DNA from: Thelephora terrestris
Lineage: Eukaryota; Basidiomycota; Agaricomycetes; Thelephorales; Thelephoraceae
Direction: 5' to 3'
Length of the DNA: 64,000 nt
NCBI GenBank assembly: GCA_015956445.1
Contig: WIUZ02000014.1
Location: 558,001-622,000 of the forward strand
Shown here: positions 48,801 through 61,614 of the stretch, in pieces
Numbering within the stretch: position 1 is the first letter of the stretch
Layout of the letters: each line of letters opens with the position of its first letter
Position numbers and translations under genes: made by a program
The notes under the pieces: model-generated
Database searches by the model: none
What the model was told of the DNA's origin: nothing
The model's input: the letters and a program-made list of their open reading frames with translations, nothing else

Positions 48801-49080
48801 GACCAGATCAGAGTGTAACTCCACCGCTTGCCCGCATTCCGAAAAAAATCGCAAACCCAGTGCGGTGTTGATCGTTGGAGAGACGGGTTCGTGGGTATTT
48901 TTTCTCTTGAGTATTTCATCTTGGGCTTTGTAGACGCGAGTTTTTTTTTCGTTTTCCGCGGCGTGTGTGCCACTTTTGATTGTTTCGTTACGGGATCAAT
49001 TTCGGGAGGGATGCCAGTTCACGAATGGGGTTGCGCGAATTGGACGAGCGTGGGCAAAAATGTCGATCCTAGGTAAGGGG

Positions 49081-49120
49081 TTTCGTACAGTTTCGTACGC
49101 TTCCGTATCACTTTCGTACA
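49081..49120 (+). repeat. Four 10-bp TTTCGTAC-type repeats
   Basis: TTTCGTACAG, TTTCGTACGC, TTCCGTATCA, CTTTCGTACA follow each other with a period of 10-11 bp, i.e. one helical turn. CGTACG is palindromic within unit 2. Confidence 0.8.
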
Positions 49121-52100
49121 CTACCCCAGGTGCTTACGGTATAAAAGTGTCATGTCAAGCATCATAACATGCCTCTGACGAACGCATCGTCGTCATGGGC
49201 CTTTCGGATAGCCCAAACACGGTACCGACCAGCGTCCACACGTTCTTTGGACCTATGGGGGGGGGATGTGTCTTTATTTCCCCGCGTCCCGGTGGACTTT
49301 CGAAATTCGCGGTACGTGCGCTCATCAATTTGAAAAGGGTGGTTGAAACTCCTCTTGATAAGCCTCTCTACCTGTCAAAGCCTGGGGCGATCTGGGAATA
49401 CTTTAAAGCGTCGCCACCGTCCGCGCGAGCTACTCCCCCGGGGTAACGGAAGAAGCGCGCCGCCACCGTGTTTCCATTTCATACTCTACTCACCCTTTTT
49501 TATTGGACGACGCTTGAAGGCTTTTTGAAGCTTGTAAGCTCGGTGAAATTCAGTTGCCATCTGCCAATTATTCGTTTTTTTTTTTGCTTCCGGAAAAACG
49601 AATGGGGGCTTTATCTCTGCCTCTCGGGCGCTCGGTGGCGGCAAACGCCCCCCCCCCCTCCCTCGTGGTGAAAACGCCTTTTCTTTATTCCTTATCAACC
49701 TAACCCCCCCGGGCTTCGCGGTGCCCGAATTTGAATTTTTAAACAAAAAAGGTTTTGGAGAGAGAGAGATTATCGCTTTTGTGTGCCGGCTCAGATCTCT
49801 TCCTTCCCCCCGGCGTCATTGGGGCGTTTACACGTGTACGGTGGAAGTGGGCCCCCGGTGCGATGGGCCATCCAATTTCTGGTTGTATGGGGGCTACTAT
49901 TATCCCTATCGCTGAACGTTGTCCAACATTCAAACTATAGGTGGCGCAGGAAGAGATAAAGGCACGTGGGGCGGGTTTGGCTTTGAAGCATATACCCTCA
50001 TCCCCTTCCATACTAGCATGGCTAATGTGGCGTTATCTCTCTCCAGTTGCAATCCAAGCACCGGCCCGAAACTGTGGGCTCAACGTTCGTCGTACCTTCC
50101 TTCACACTTCGTGATTGGGCCCTGCCTACCCCCCTCTCCGAAACTCAATCACTATAGAAATCCGTAAGCAACGCTAATCTCCTCCTCCAGCACCGGAACT
50201 TTCCCTGCGCCGCACAAGAGATTCAACGTTCAACGTTGAGGATGTATCGCTTACCAATACAAACCGGTACAGCCCCACCAATGTGAGCGTGATCAGCATC
50301 GTGGAGAGGGAAAGTGAAGTTAGTGGAATGGCCAGCTGGATGGAGCGCCCACAGGGCGGGAAAATCCATCCGTCATCAGATCCCGGTGATTTTCCTGTTC
50401 ACCGGGGCGCCTTTTTGCTTTGGAGTGAAACCATCGCGAGAGGCACTCAGGCTGGCCCCAGAACTGAAGTACGCTGACCCCTTGGAGCAAGTGGCGCTCC
50501 AGAGGGCTCACTCTTTACTCTATAATCTTGTTGGCGTTGCGTAATGAGATCTTGAGATGAGTACACGCGTCAGCGTCTTAACGGAATAAGTACTAGTAGG
50601 ACTTTGTTAGTGGGGGGGGGCTTGGGTCAAGTCAGGTGCGTGAAGCTGGGTTTAGGGGATTGTTCGACGTTTGATGGACAGACGCAGGTATTTTTTAGCT
50701 AAATCGGGGAACGCGCTGACTTTATGCGAATCAAGTCTGAAGTCGGGAAAAAGGCTATGTGCCTAAGAGATAGGGAGAGGACTTCATATGATGAGCGTCG
50801 GACGCGCTAGTCGAACGCATCGTGGGCTTCCGTTCGTACGTATGCGATACGTACTGGTGAATGTTAATGAGCGGTTTATCAGGCCTTCAGGTACTATTAT
50901 GTATTTTACCCTTTCATCTTCCGACTCAGAGTGAGTAAGTTGAACGCAGGGCCCGGTCGGCGGACTGCAAGAACGAGAGAAAAGGAAGGGGACGCCCTCT
51001 GCCCTCGTCAAGACATCCCCCCCCCTCGGAGAGACGTGGATGCTATGACTGCGTTCACCACATCAAGTGAGGGCTGGGATCGTGCGGGCAGTGGAGTCAA
51101 TTCCGCCCACCCTATATTCGTGCATTCTCCAGTCGTTTCCGATTTCAAAAAATTGCCCACTCCACACCCGGGGGTAGCCTAAACCCAGACAGGGGTGGGG
51201 GTCCCCTGCACACGGTCGGAACCTCGCGAATGAAACCCTGAAACTCTCGCTGCGAATGAAGGGCGTTCAACAAATGGGAACCGGTTCGAAGTACTTGCGG
51301 GAGTTTAAATGACCACGTTCCGAAAGGTCCGACCCCGTTCATTTTGCGGTTGAATGGCAAACGGTTTGTCGGAGATACACTCTCTCTCGAAAGAGATTCG
51401 CCAACGCGTTGGCCCCCCACACGCGCGCGCGCGTGAACTGTTTCTGAGAAGAAGGAACGCTGCTGCTTGCGTCCCGAGCCGTTGCGAATTCCATCAATTC
51501 AAGGAAGAATGGGGATGAGGGCACACACACCGCCATTGTGCATGATAGTTTTGCATGGGAGGAAGCAGAGTTCCAGCAGATTGGCCCCACTCTTTTGCCG
51601 CGCCTCTTTGCGAAGATACGCCGGTATATGTACTGTCTGGAACTTACCGGATGCCCCTCCTTCGTTTGGCGCGGGATATACAGTCATTGATTCTGACGCA
51701 GCGTGTGGCTAATGCGGGAGGATCCGTGAGAGACTTCTTTAGCTCTTTGACCCGTTCAACCCGTCCTTGCAGGCATGGTTGGCCCTCGTCAACACGTTCA
51801 GAGAGACCTGTGATTTTGTGCTCCGTCGGCTCTCGCATTATGGGGGAAGGCGTGGAGGGGGCGCAGTGACGTGGGTTGGTCGAAGCTCCAAGCCGACCGC
51901 GCGGCCAACTCAGGCTGTCATTCGAATACAGTGCTGTCCCTGGATCCTCCATACCAACCCAGGGATCAAATCGAGGTCATTCCTTCTTCCATTTGGTGTT
52001 TCTTAGACTGAGGAAGTGGGGATAGGAGAACAGGGACCGCGTCAGAGTTCGGTCGTTTTGGGACCTTCACTACCTTCGCGATGATCGGGACTTGCCCCCA

Positions 52101-54803
52101 GCACAACGGACGGGAGGAGTGGGCAACGGTATCGCCTATACTCGTCGATGCACGCATGCAGGACCTTGTCTACGTTTGGTCTCATTAAAAACGCCCTGAA
52201 CGAAGTTTAAGATCTTCAGAGGTTCGGACCGGACGCCCTGCCTGGTCACGAGGACTCATGCTAACCAGAGCAGCGGTCGGTACACGCGAAAATTTGTCAA
52301 GAAGCGACAGCAAAAAAAACCCGCAATGGAATCCTGGATATGGGCAAGTGAAGAATCACCACCACCAACACTGCACCCCTTCAACGAGACCTGTTGGAGA
52401 CCCACACGCATGTTCTCTCGGGAAATTCTTTTCTCGGTCTCAAGCTTGAGTCTTGCCTTTTGTAGGAAAGGATATTAGGTCTCTTGGTGTCTGAGGGGCC
52501 CGTTCCGCTTGTGCTGAATCATTGGTCGGATCCCTCGCGTATAGTGAGCTCAGAACGTACCACCGGGGAAATGAGCTGGCCGGCTCGCTAGGATGTCGAG
52601 ATGTTCACGTGCCACCTCCGTCCGCATCGACACCGAAATCGCACCCTTTGCAATTTCCCCGGCTCACCCATCTTCGGCTCAATTTCTGCTGGGATACTTT
52701 ATTTCCACGGCACGCACGCCATACCTCCCCCCCTGGTCTAATTCAGTTGTCAATCAACACAGACCTTGATCAGATGCCGAACGAGGAAACCTGATTTTTC
52801 AACGACCGCGGTTTCGAGCACGGGGCGTCGACCAACTTGGACACTTTGGCCTGCAGGGTTTTCCCGCATACTTCAAAAACACCCTCTTTGGTGGTCTCAC
52901 ACGCAGCCCCCTCCAATGATGAACAGTTTTGCCCCCTAGTTTTGAATGGGCGGCCCTTCCTCGAAATCAAAAACACGTTGTACGACCTTTCCTCATACGA
53001 TTGGGCGGGGCTTTAAGGCCCGCATATTTCCGGAATTTCCAAGTCCGCGAACTGCGAGGGGCCTTTGGGCGCATCAACCGTCCGCTTCTCACCTCAGCCA
53101 GTTACACTTATACCCCTTCGTTCTTCTTTGATTGATTCCTTTTGTTTGACATCCGGTTCATCCGGACATCTCTTCATGTGAGCACACGTATATTTCATTG
53201 TGGTCCGCGTTTGCGGGAAATCTAATGATTGTGGGGCTGCTATCTGCCAGTGATTGTGATACCAGGGTGATGGAGCAGCGGGTACCGGGATATGTGGAAC
53301 ACTGACTGGGAAGTCGAATCGACTACACCCGCTCACGCCGACGTGTGAGCCAGGCCGGGGGTGGACGAGGGCGCCGTTCATCGAGAAGCGTACGCCCTGA
53401 TCGTCGAAGTTCTTGGAAGCCTCCCTCCTGGCTCCCAGCCGCCACGCTCTCGTTTTGAACCTGCCTCAACAAAACCCGCCTTTAGACCTTGATCATGAGA
53501 AGTATCCCGGGGGTTGTCATACCCAAGTGACTGTGATGTGGCATCATACTATGATGTGTGATACGACCACCCCTGCCCAGGGAACCCGTACATCACATAT
53601 CGCGCAATATGGCGTCAGTCTACCTGCGTCACGGGATTTCCCCTCCACTACAGTCTACAGCAGTCTATACTTACAGCTCGGGGAGCGCGGGACCGAGTCG
53701 TCGACGGCGAACGTCAAGTCAAGTCTTGAAAGATTTTTAGTACGATTTTTTTTTTCCATATGATGTGTCGCGCGATGCGCCTCACCATGATGCCGCTGAG
53801 TGATTCGCTCAGATTCAAAACTTTAAAGTCCCTGATCGTCATGCCAGGGTTCCACTGAGAACTGGGCACTGAGTGCCAGGTTACAAACAGGACACACTCT
53901 CTCTCGAGGCCCATAGGGCTTAGCGTCCCCACACTAGTAGCCAGCCGAAAATCTTTTTTTAATGTGATATGATACGTCTCGCGTCAAGCGTGTCAATCCC
54001 ACAGTGCAATGAGGTCTTGCAGACGAAGGGAGGAACGGAAGAATCTTCGAAAGGTAGCGTGTTTGTGGGGGGTCAGCTGACAGTCGTCGCCCACGATCCT
54101 GGCACTGGCAGGAGCCGTCCGTGCAATCGTGGACTGTCGACTGCAGGAGATGGCCGTGAGCCCGGGGTTTTCTCGCGAAAAGCCAAGTCGGCTCCTCCCG
54201 AAATTCCTTCCTCACACGATGATTTAAGAGCTCCAGCTCTGGTATCACCTTAGACCGTCTTTGCTCTATGGGCGTTATGTATCAAGGATTATGATCCAAT
54301 AAGGTTTGCTTTGGACTACGGCCCTGGTTACTTCCCCGCAGCTTTATGCATTATGCCTTACAGACGCCGATTTAAGCCCTTGACCTCTTCCACTCAATAA
54401 CATCAGCCCACGTCGGACGCTTGGGCTGGTGCGTAACGCGCATCGGCCGCCGAGAAGCACCTGTCGACGGTCGTGGCCAATAGATCCACTGCTGATGTTG
54501 TCAACCCGACGTAACTGGTATTGATCAGCTGCTCCAGATTACGTCATTTGTATGCACGCCCTCCATTTTCTGATTCTTCCCCCCTCCCCTCCAACACTCC
54601 GGCACGAGTATCGATTCAGGCAAATTAACGAGGGAAAATGCGTGGCTTCTAAGGACAAGCAACCACGCCAACTTTTCCGGTTTCCGTCCTAGTACGGCCC
54701 GAGGATAATCTGATTAACTTGACAGGCAGAGAGAAACGGAGCGAGGCGTGAGAACCGCTGTGGGAATGGCCAGAGAGGCCAGCACGATGGCCCCCGCAGT
54801 GCG

Positions 54804-56761
54804 CTAGGTCTGCTCACGCACGACCACCGTTTTCTTCTCTGCCTTTGGTTTGTTCTCTCCAGCTCTCGTATGTTTCCTTCTCCTCTCCTCCTTGACCCTC
54901 CTCGACTCCAGCATAGTCCGCTTGAGTTGGTTGGCCTTGTGGATCGGCTTCGGTAGATATCTACCCCTACAGACGTTCGTCCGATCACGGTCAGCCCGGG
55001 CGTACCTCAATAACACAGGACGTGCGAAAATCCCGGCGAATACTGTGCTCACCTAGCGACCTTTCCAACCTGGGAATCCATTTTCCATCGCTCTTTGAGC
55101 GTATCTCTGTACTCCATCGCCGCACGTTCTCGCGCGTCGATTACACCCAATTTATCAGAAGCTTTTGCCTTCCAGACCCTCACGTTCCCATCGTCCGACC
55201 CCGACAATACAAACCTCGCATCTGCCGTAAAAGCCGTAGAGAACACCCTGTGCGGTTGTGACGTCGAGGCAAACAATCAGGTCAAGCGATCAAACTCAAC
55301 GCGGTTCAACCTCACCGATGCATTCGTTTGGTATGGTATACCTCGGGCTGTTTCCCTACCCCTTCTTTCCAAATTCGAACGGTACGGTCCCAACCACCGC
55401 TCACGAATTCTGTACCCGTCGGACTCCAATCGCAGCTCATCACGGCGGCAACGTGCGCTTTGTAAATCTGTGTGGGCCATGCAAGATTTCGGACGTCAAA
55501 CGTGTAGAGATTGTGGTCTTCTGATGCCAGTAGCACTGTTGTCGGGAACGTGGGCGACCACGCCAACGAATTGCTTCGCATCTAGCTCAGAAGGAGAAAG
55601 ATAAGAACCCTGAGCACAAGCGTGATTGTTGTCGCGCGTTGACTGACTTGCATGATCACTCTGCGCTCAGCCTTCCCTGTACGAATGTCGTACAGAGTGA
55701 AAGTTCGATCGGATCCAACGCTGGCAAGGACGGATGCTTCCGACAAATTGAATCGCACGGAGGTGATCGTTTCGGTCGAGGTAGGGAATGTAAGGTTTGA
55801 TATTGGCGCGGTTCTGCCGTAATCCGTCGTAAAAAAAACAGAATTGACGTAGAGTTTAAGGATACATATGGGGTAACTCACTTCGACTCATCCCATACCT
55901 GGACGATGTTGGATGCAGTGGCAAAGATAGGGTCTGTCCGATGATGATCGATTGAACTGGACAGACGAAACGAGTGTCACATCAGTATCGAGTCCCCGTT
56001 GGTAACCGGAAGTTTCCTCGTACTTGAATGCATTTTTCGACGGGAACACATTCAGTGGTGTGGCATCCTATTCGATAATGGTTCAGATTAGGCAGGTTAA
56101 AACAACACGAGGTGTGCAGAGGAATCGGACGCACCCCAGTGTCCTGCTCCAATCCTGTCGGCGTGTTCCACAACTTGACGGTTTTGTCGACACCACAACT
56201 GAGAAACCTGTCCCCATTCTCGCCTCCAAAGCACAATCCAGACGCTTTGCCCTTGTGAGCGCCTCGCAGCGTGAGAACCTCAGTCCGTTGTTGCAAATCG
56301 TGAATGATGATATCTAATAAAATACCGATTTCAACGGCGATTCCAGAATGGTCAAGTCTCAGGGGCGCAGAAAAAGAAAGCGAGACCGGTGCAAAAAAAG
56401 ACACACGCGACGTACACACCTCCGTTCCAGCTCGCACTGGCCACAGTTGATAGCGACTTTGGTTTTCTGACGAGAACTTCTACAGCATCAGAGTGTCCCT
56501 CGAGGCTGGCCACAAAGGGTTTGGCGAATATCCGCTCGATTTTCGCCGCGTTCAAGGCACGAGTCCTTTCTCGCGCTCGAGCGAACGGATGCATTAATGG
56601 GTTCAGATTCCTCGAGGTTGGTGTGGGATCTCCCGGCCGCATCGGGAGATGTGTTGACGGGTCATGCTGTAGCACGGAGATTTTCTGTCCGCGTAGAGGT
56701 GGCCATAATGTGAGAGGGGAGACCAGCGATCCAGAGCTGAATTCGATGGGCTTACCACCAT
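54804..56761 (-). CDS. SOF1: SOF1/DCAF13, U3 snoRNP WD-repeat protein
   Basis: Nine exons: 56761-56756, 56684-56420, 56313-56135, 56067-56024, 55956-55882, 55813-55648, 55581-55316, 55247-55053, 54966-54804; 452 residues. Exon 1 is only ATG GTG. The N-terminus RNLNPLMHPFARARERTRAL and NAAKIERIFAKPF, the WD repeats (including LSCGVDKTVKLW, SGGWDRTVRIW, LSGSDDGNVRVW), YHTKRM and the C-terminal YLPKPIHKANQLKRTMLESR with a Lys/Arg-rich end are all hallmarks of Sof1. It acts in the nucleolus in the small-subunit processome, needed for 18S rRNA maturation. All introns are GT-AG, 66-106 nt; no damage seen. Confidence 0.95.
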
Positions 56762-57745
56762 GATCGCCGCGAAGGAGGAAAAAAGGTCAGTTACCAAAAT
56801 CGGACATTACTCCCACGGATGGTGACTTCGGCGCTGCCCCTCCGGCCCGGAAGCCGCGTGTCTTCCGGAGCCTCTGGCCTCTGGGGTATGGATTCGAGAT
56901 CTCCCACGAAACATGTCCCGATGTTCATGGAATAGCGGGAAAAGCCCAATTTGTGAACTTGTAATAACATCGTGAGGGTGATAAACACAAAGGGATAACT
57001 AACGTCGTCAGGGACATGACCGCCCAGGGACCCAAGGTTCCCCTCGCAACGGAGGGAGGACGACGACCTTCGTCCCCTCGACAGCGTTGATGTGAAGGGA
57101 TCTTCAAATTCTATGTCATAACGTATTCGCCGCCCAGGGCTCCGAAAGATACCGCCCGGTGTTCTCTTTCACTCTCCATCGATCTAGATCAGAAGGGAGG
57201 ATCCACCGTTTATGGGATTAAACACCTGAACCATCCTCTCGTTTTGCCAATTAGCGACGGCGACAAACCGGGGATTGCGGTGCTCGGGATCTACAGGGGC
57301 GTTTTGGAGGTCGGCGGTCGAGGCCCATCGACCAAGGTCTTCAGCTTCTCGCCATTTGATGAATGAACGCGGCTGTGATGGGTGACACTCGGATTTATGG
57401 CCCTTCGGTTTATTGAAAACGGATAACGAAACAGTCTAGACTCTTGAACACCGGAGGTTACAACAGCGTCGTGTCCGGATGACGCACGATAGAACCTGGG
57501 ATCCAGACCTGAGTCCGCCGCCCGCAGCTTTACGGCGATCATGACGCGAGGTTTATATTGTGATGCTTTCTCAAATACGCGCGCAGACACGTCCGAGTCT
57601 GTACAATGCACTCACTCCTCAAGCTCAGGCTTAAGGCTGATCAGTAGACCGTGAACGCATAATCTGCACTAGGCGAAAGTGTGTACAAGAATCCTGGTGG
57701 TACTATTACACGCGAGATATCTACATCAGAAAGGAGAATTAAGCT
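56762..57745. other. Intergenic between SOF1 and membrane-protein gene
   Basis: About 1 kb containing the SOF1 promoter and the 3' flank of the next gene. Nothing else recognised. Confidence 0.55.
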
Positions 57746-59919
57746 CTAAATCGTGTCTCCCTTTGCGCCTTCGACGTGTACGGCTTGTAGAGTGTTTCCG
57801 AGCGGGTGCTCGCTGGCGACCGTAATCTGCCGCCTCGGATGCCCTTCGTCACTCGACATTGCCGCACGATTGCGTGTGGTGGCCGGAGACGTCACACTGA
57901 CAGTTGTGTTCGCTCTTGTGAGCCTCGTAGCAGTCGAGATCACGGCTGATGACATGTCTGAACTTTCCGAGACCCACGAAAGTCGCCTTGGCCTTGGAGG
58001 GTCCAATGGTGGGAGGTCGAGATCTTCATCCACAGCTAAGATGTAGCGGTGTGGAGCTTCCCGGCGCGGCCGAGAGGACCCATAGTCGTCTGACGGATCC
58101 TTGGTATATCTCGGCTCCTGTAAGTTCCATCCCGAATCAGCGCTACTTGCACTCTCGGCACAAGCACGACTACTGACTATGGCTCGAGTGGGGTATATGG
58201 AACCGCGTGTCGACCTCGCTTCATCCAGAAACAGGTCAAAGTTCTCCCTTGTCCGAGAACGAGAAGGGATGGGTAACACGAAGCCAGGGTCTGGAGGCGA
58301 TTCCGAAAGCGTCATAACTTCCACTTGAAGGTGCGAAAGGGTGCTGGACATCGTCTCCCCTCTCATGTGACTCTGGTGATGGGTATGTTCGTCCTGAACC
58401 GGGAGAGACTGTGGCAAATCAACAGGGTTACTAGAGGAGCTTACTCTGGGAGTTGGCCCAACGACCGTCCGAGGGGAATCCGGGGTGAGTGGCGAGTAAG
58501 GTGCGTCAGGAGGGGTATTTATGTAGTGTGGATCCTGAACGCCCAGATATCTTTCGGAGGCTTCAATGGGAGACCCCGTCTGCGTGGCTCGAGGAATCAG
58601 GTGAGTTTGGGGCGAGTTTGAACTGCGATTGGGCGAACGAAAGGCCTTCATAAAGGGATTGATGTCGAATCCGGACAGTCGCAGATGCAACATCGGGGCA
58701 CGACCTCGACGATGCCGAACAGAAACTCGCCCGTGGTCACGTTCCGATGTTTGAGTTTCACGGCTTGGAGAACGAATGGTAGGAATGAGTTGTCGAAACG
58801 ACAGTTTCGAGATGCGTTTCGGCTTTGGAGGTTCCTGCAGCACGAACCGGACGTCTTCTAGATAGTCCCAGCTGATGGGTGTGCAAGGTCAGTTCTCAGG
58901 GTGATGACCCGAAGGGAGAGAGAGAGTATTCTTACCCCTTTAAAAGACCTGATACCATCAAACTCCTTCCAGCGCTTTTCGTTCCTCGTCGGGTTATCGC
59001 GAGGGAAAAGGTTTGGGGGCCGAAGCCTAGGAGGGTTTCAGTGAGACTCAGTACCATCCCTAGGTTTATGAAGACGATCCCTCGGAAGTGATGGATCTCT
59101 GTCGCCCCATTCAGGAACTCCCTTTGTTTCTTGTGACGGATGACCTTCACAAGTCTCAAAAACAGCAGAAAGCAAGCCGTCGCTTCAAAGACCACCAAAA
59201 GCGCCAAGGAAAGCATGTTGAAGATACTCCATAACACCTTCGCTCTTTCGTCAATGAACCCGATGGTGATCACACCATCGTAAGTTCCTACGGAGAAAGA
59301 TTACCTTCGTTCGGAAGCAAAAAGAGATTCGCACTCACTGTATGACATCCCGATAAATGCCCCAGTCGCATTAAACACGGCGATAAGCGGGATGCAACTA
59401 ATCAAGAAGTATCTCGTGAGCTTCCGCAGGCGAGCTGGTATCACGTGGAGTAGTTTCTCTTGAGCAACGCAGGAGAACCAAAGGGTGAAACAGAGCAGCG
59501 GGACAACACTTAAACTTCCTATGCAAACCAGGAGTTCAGGGTTTTTCGGTCATGTCACAGAGTAAATTGATCAAATACCGAGAATGATATCGACAAGTTT
59601 GACCACGAAAAGGTCTTGATGCAAAAGGGTTACCGCGCGCGACAAGAAATCCATTAGCGCAAGCAAGAAGTAGGAGATCCCTTCTGCGCAGAGCAGGCGG
59701 TAGCTCCTGGCGATAATTCGAACAAGGTCACGAATCAATGCAATGGGGAAAAAATCTCGATCATGCTCACCTGCCTCCCTTTTCACCCTGTTTAGAGAGC
59801 AAAAAGATGCTAAACAAGAGTTCTATGCCTGGCGGTATCAGCAAGGTCGAGAACTCGATTTTCCCGGGGGCGACACAGCGAAGGATTGGCACCGGAGAAA
59901 AGCACAGTACGCTCAGCAT
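57746..59919 (-). CDS. Multi-pass membrane protein with long disordered tail
   Basis: Exons 59919-59771, 59706-59579, 59518-59339, 59287-58936 and 58871-57746 give about 644 residues. At least six hydrophobic helices lie in the first about 270 residues (for example GISYFLLALMDFLSRA, SVVPLLCFTLWFSCVA, YFLISCIPLIAVFNATGAFIG, LSLALLVVFEATACFLLFL, IVFINLGMVLSLTETLLGFG). A cytoplasmic-type tail of about 370 residues follows, rich in Ser, Pro, Arg and Thr. The layout resembles the orphan seven-helix proteins abundant in agaricomycetes, but no receptor family motif is recognised. The N-terminus is uncertain: an additional upstream exon around 60000-60136 (ATG 60136) could add the first helix. Last intron 64 nt; all junctions keep frame. 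Confidence 0.6.
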
Positions 59920-60371
59920 TTAAGGGCTCCGAATAGAATAAAGGGACTGAAGAGAATGAGCGGGTTTCGGAAAAAATCGAAGAAGTATACAGTCGACCAA
60001 ATCGCATCTCAAGAACAATGAACGAGGGACGAGAATCGGTGCAGACCCTGCTGCTGAAAGTGGGTAAAGAACGATGGGTGTGCTGCGGGTCAACTGCCAA
60101 CAGGACGGTGACCCTGCGCCAGTCACTGCGATTCATTTGTACCGACAGTCGTTAGGCAACACGGTTGATGGTACAAAGATAACCGAGGCCCGTGACCTGG
60201 CTCGGCTGGCGCTTGCATTTACATAGCACGCTATATGCGGCACATACTTATCTCGAAAGAAATCAGGTTTGGTGCGGAGGAAAAGTACAAAAGTCCCATT
60301 GAGATAGGTAGGACAAAAAAAATTACATCTATTAGTTCTAATGGAGGGACCGTCAGAATCTGTAATCAGAA
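59920..60371. other. Spacer before VPS26 3' end
   Basis: Holds the promoter, and possibly a first exon, of the membrane-protein gene. Confidence 0.45.
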
Positions 60372-61614
60372 TCAACTCCTGATTTTCATACTTACCTCTG
60401 GTATTCTGAACACAGTAATCTCCTAGGAACGCGATCAGCAAGGGGGTACACGCCGGCGGATTTAATTAAGGGGATCTTACCTGTTGCTTGAAATACCTCC
60501 GATTCTCTTCGTCGATAAGCACGAGGTTCAGGTAGTAACGTGTGCTGAATTTCTTGTTCACGTCTCGGAAAGTCGGGGTCAAATCGAATCCCCCAAGGAA
60601 CAGTCGTATGGGAATCGTTTCCCCTGGCAACAGTGTATCGGCTCACGCACAAGGTTTAAACGAAGCAGGGTCGTACCTTTCACAGGTGCCCCGTCCATGA
60701 TCTCAAACTTCGTAATAGTCTCCGATTCGTTGTATTGATTCGGAGGAGCTCCCGTCGTCTCGCGCCGGATGATAGACAGCTCCATGTGCTTGATCTTTAT
60801 CCTGACAAGCAAAAAATAAATCTTGCCAACAATGACGTCCTTTAGATGGTATCTGATCAACTGTGAGCGTGAAGAGTTGGCGAATGCCGCGGGAATGTGG
60901 GGTCGTACTTCGATTTGTTGTACTCGAACTCAATGTGAAGACAGTCTTCAATGCCGACTTCCATCTTGATGGAGTTGTTGCTATCTGGTGGCATCCTAAA
61001 CGAGTGTACCCAAAGATCTTTCTCCTTGTTCACGTCCGCCATTCGCCTCGAAATCGAGACGCGGATGAAATACCTATTCCCGGAACATCAGAAACGTCGT
61101 CTTTGGAAACGCCAAACCGTGCTGACCGGAGTTTGACATTGATGCCTTGGTAACTCTCGTACTGTTTCTCCACGTTCTTGAACATGAACTCAAATGTCTG
61201 GGCCTGTCTCATCTCCCCTGGGGCGGCGAGCTCTTGTGAGAGGGACAGGAATTCGTGATGATGACCTCGGTCATAGAAGAGTTCTGCGAGGGCCTGTAAG
61301 ATAGGCTTAGAAGAGCCCGAGGCGATAATTCGCACCAATGCTGCCGACGAATTCGACCTTGATGCCCTCATGCACGATCTTCTTTCCATCTCGTATCCGT
61401 ACCACGACCTACGCCAATCATAGAAGTTAACGCCTCCATATCCACATAAAAGAAGAGCGCACACCTGACCAGACACAGACTCTCCGTCATAATAGACCGG
61501 ACACGAAACCGTCTTCTCCTTCTCCAACTTTGTGTCTACTTTCTTCCGCTGCTCCTCACCCTCTACTTTGATTTCAACGTCTATTGGTGAAGCGAAGAAG
61601 TACGCGGTGGCCAT
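60372..61614 (-). CDS. VPS26: Retromer subunit VPS26
   Basis: Exons 61614-61465, 61408-61336, 61283-61127, 61073-60909, 60852-60677, 60623-60481 and 60422-60372 give 304 residues. Family hallmarks run through the protein: [134 protein letters not shown] and [19 protein letters not shown]. It is an arrestin-fold subunit pairing with Vps35 in the retromer that returns receptors from endosomes to the Golgi. The last exon is tentative: it ends a few codons after EITVFRIPE at a TGA (60372-60374), but the GAG|GTAAGT there could be a further donor. Confidence 0.95.

Larger units (their letters stand above)
44735..54803. other. 10-kb gene-poor region
   Basis: No gene could be supported. Features seen: a CT/GT-rich 3' flank of the bZIP gene to about 45250, a (CT)n run at 45779-45805, poly-G/C runs of 9-11 at 46061, 49257, 49648, 50612 and 51017, several T8-T14 runs, and a 10-bp tandem array at 49081-49120. 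ORFs up to 177 codons (47239-47772 minus) show no motif and no splice logic. Non-coding RNA genes cannot be excluded. Confidence 0.5.

Noticed and set aside
51280-51300. GGTTCGAAGTACTTG resembling a tRNA B box
   Set aside because: No A box at the right distance and no cloverleaf can be folded by eye; the same holds for other GGTTCGA hits such as 12893.
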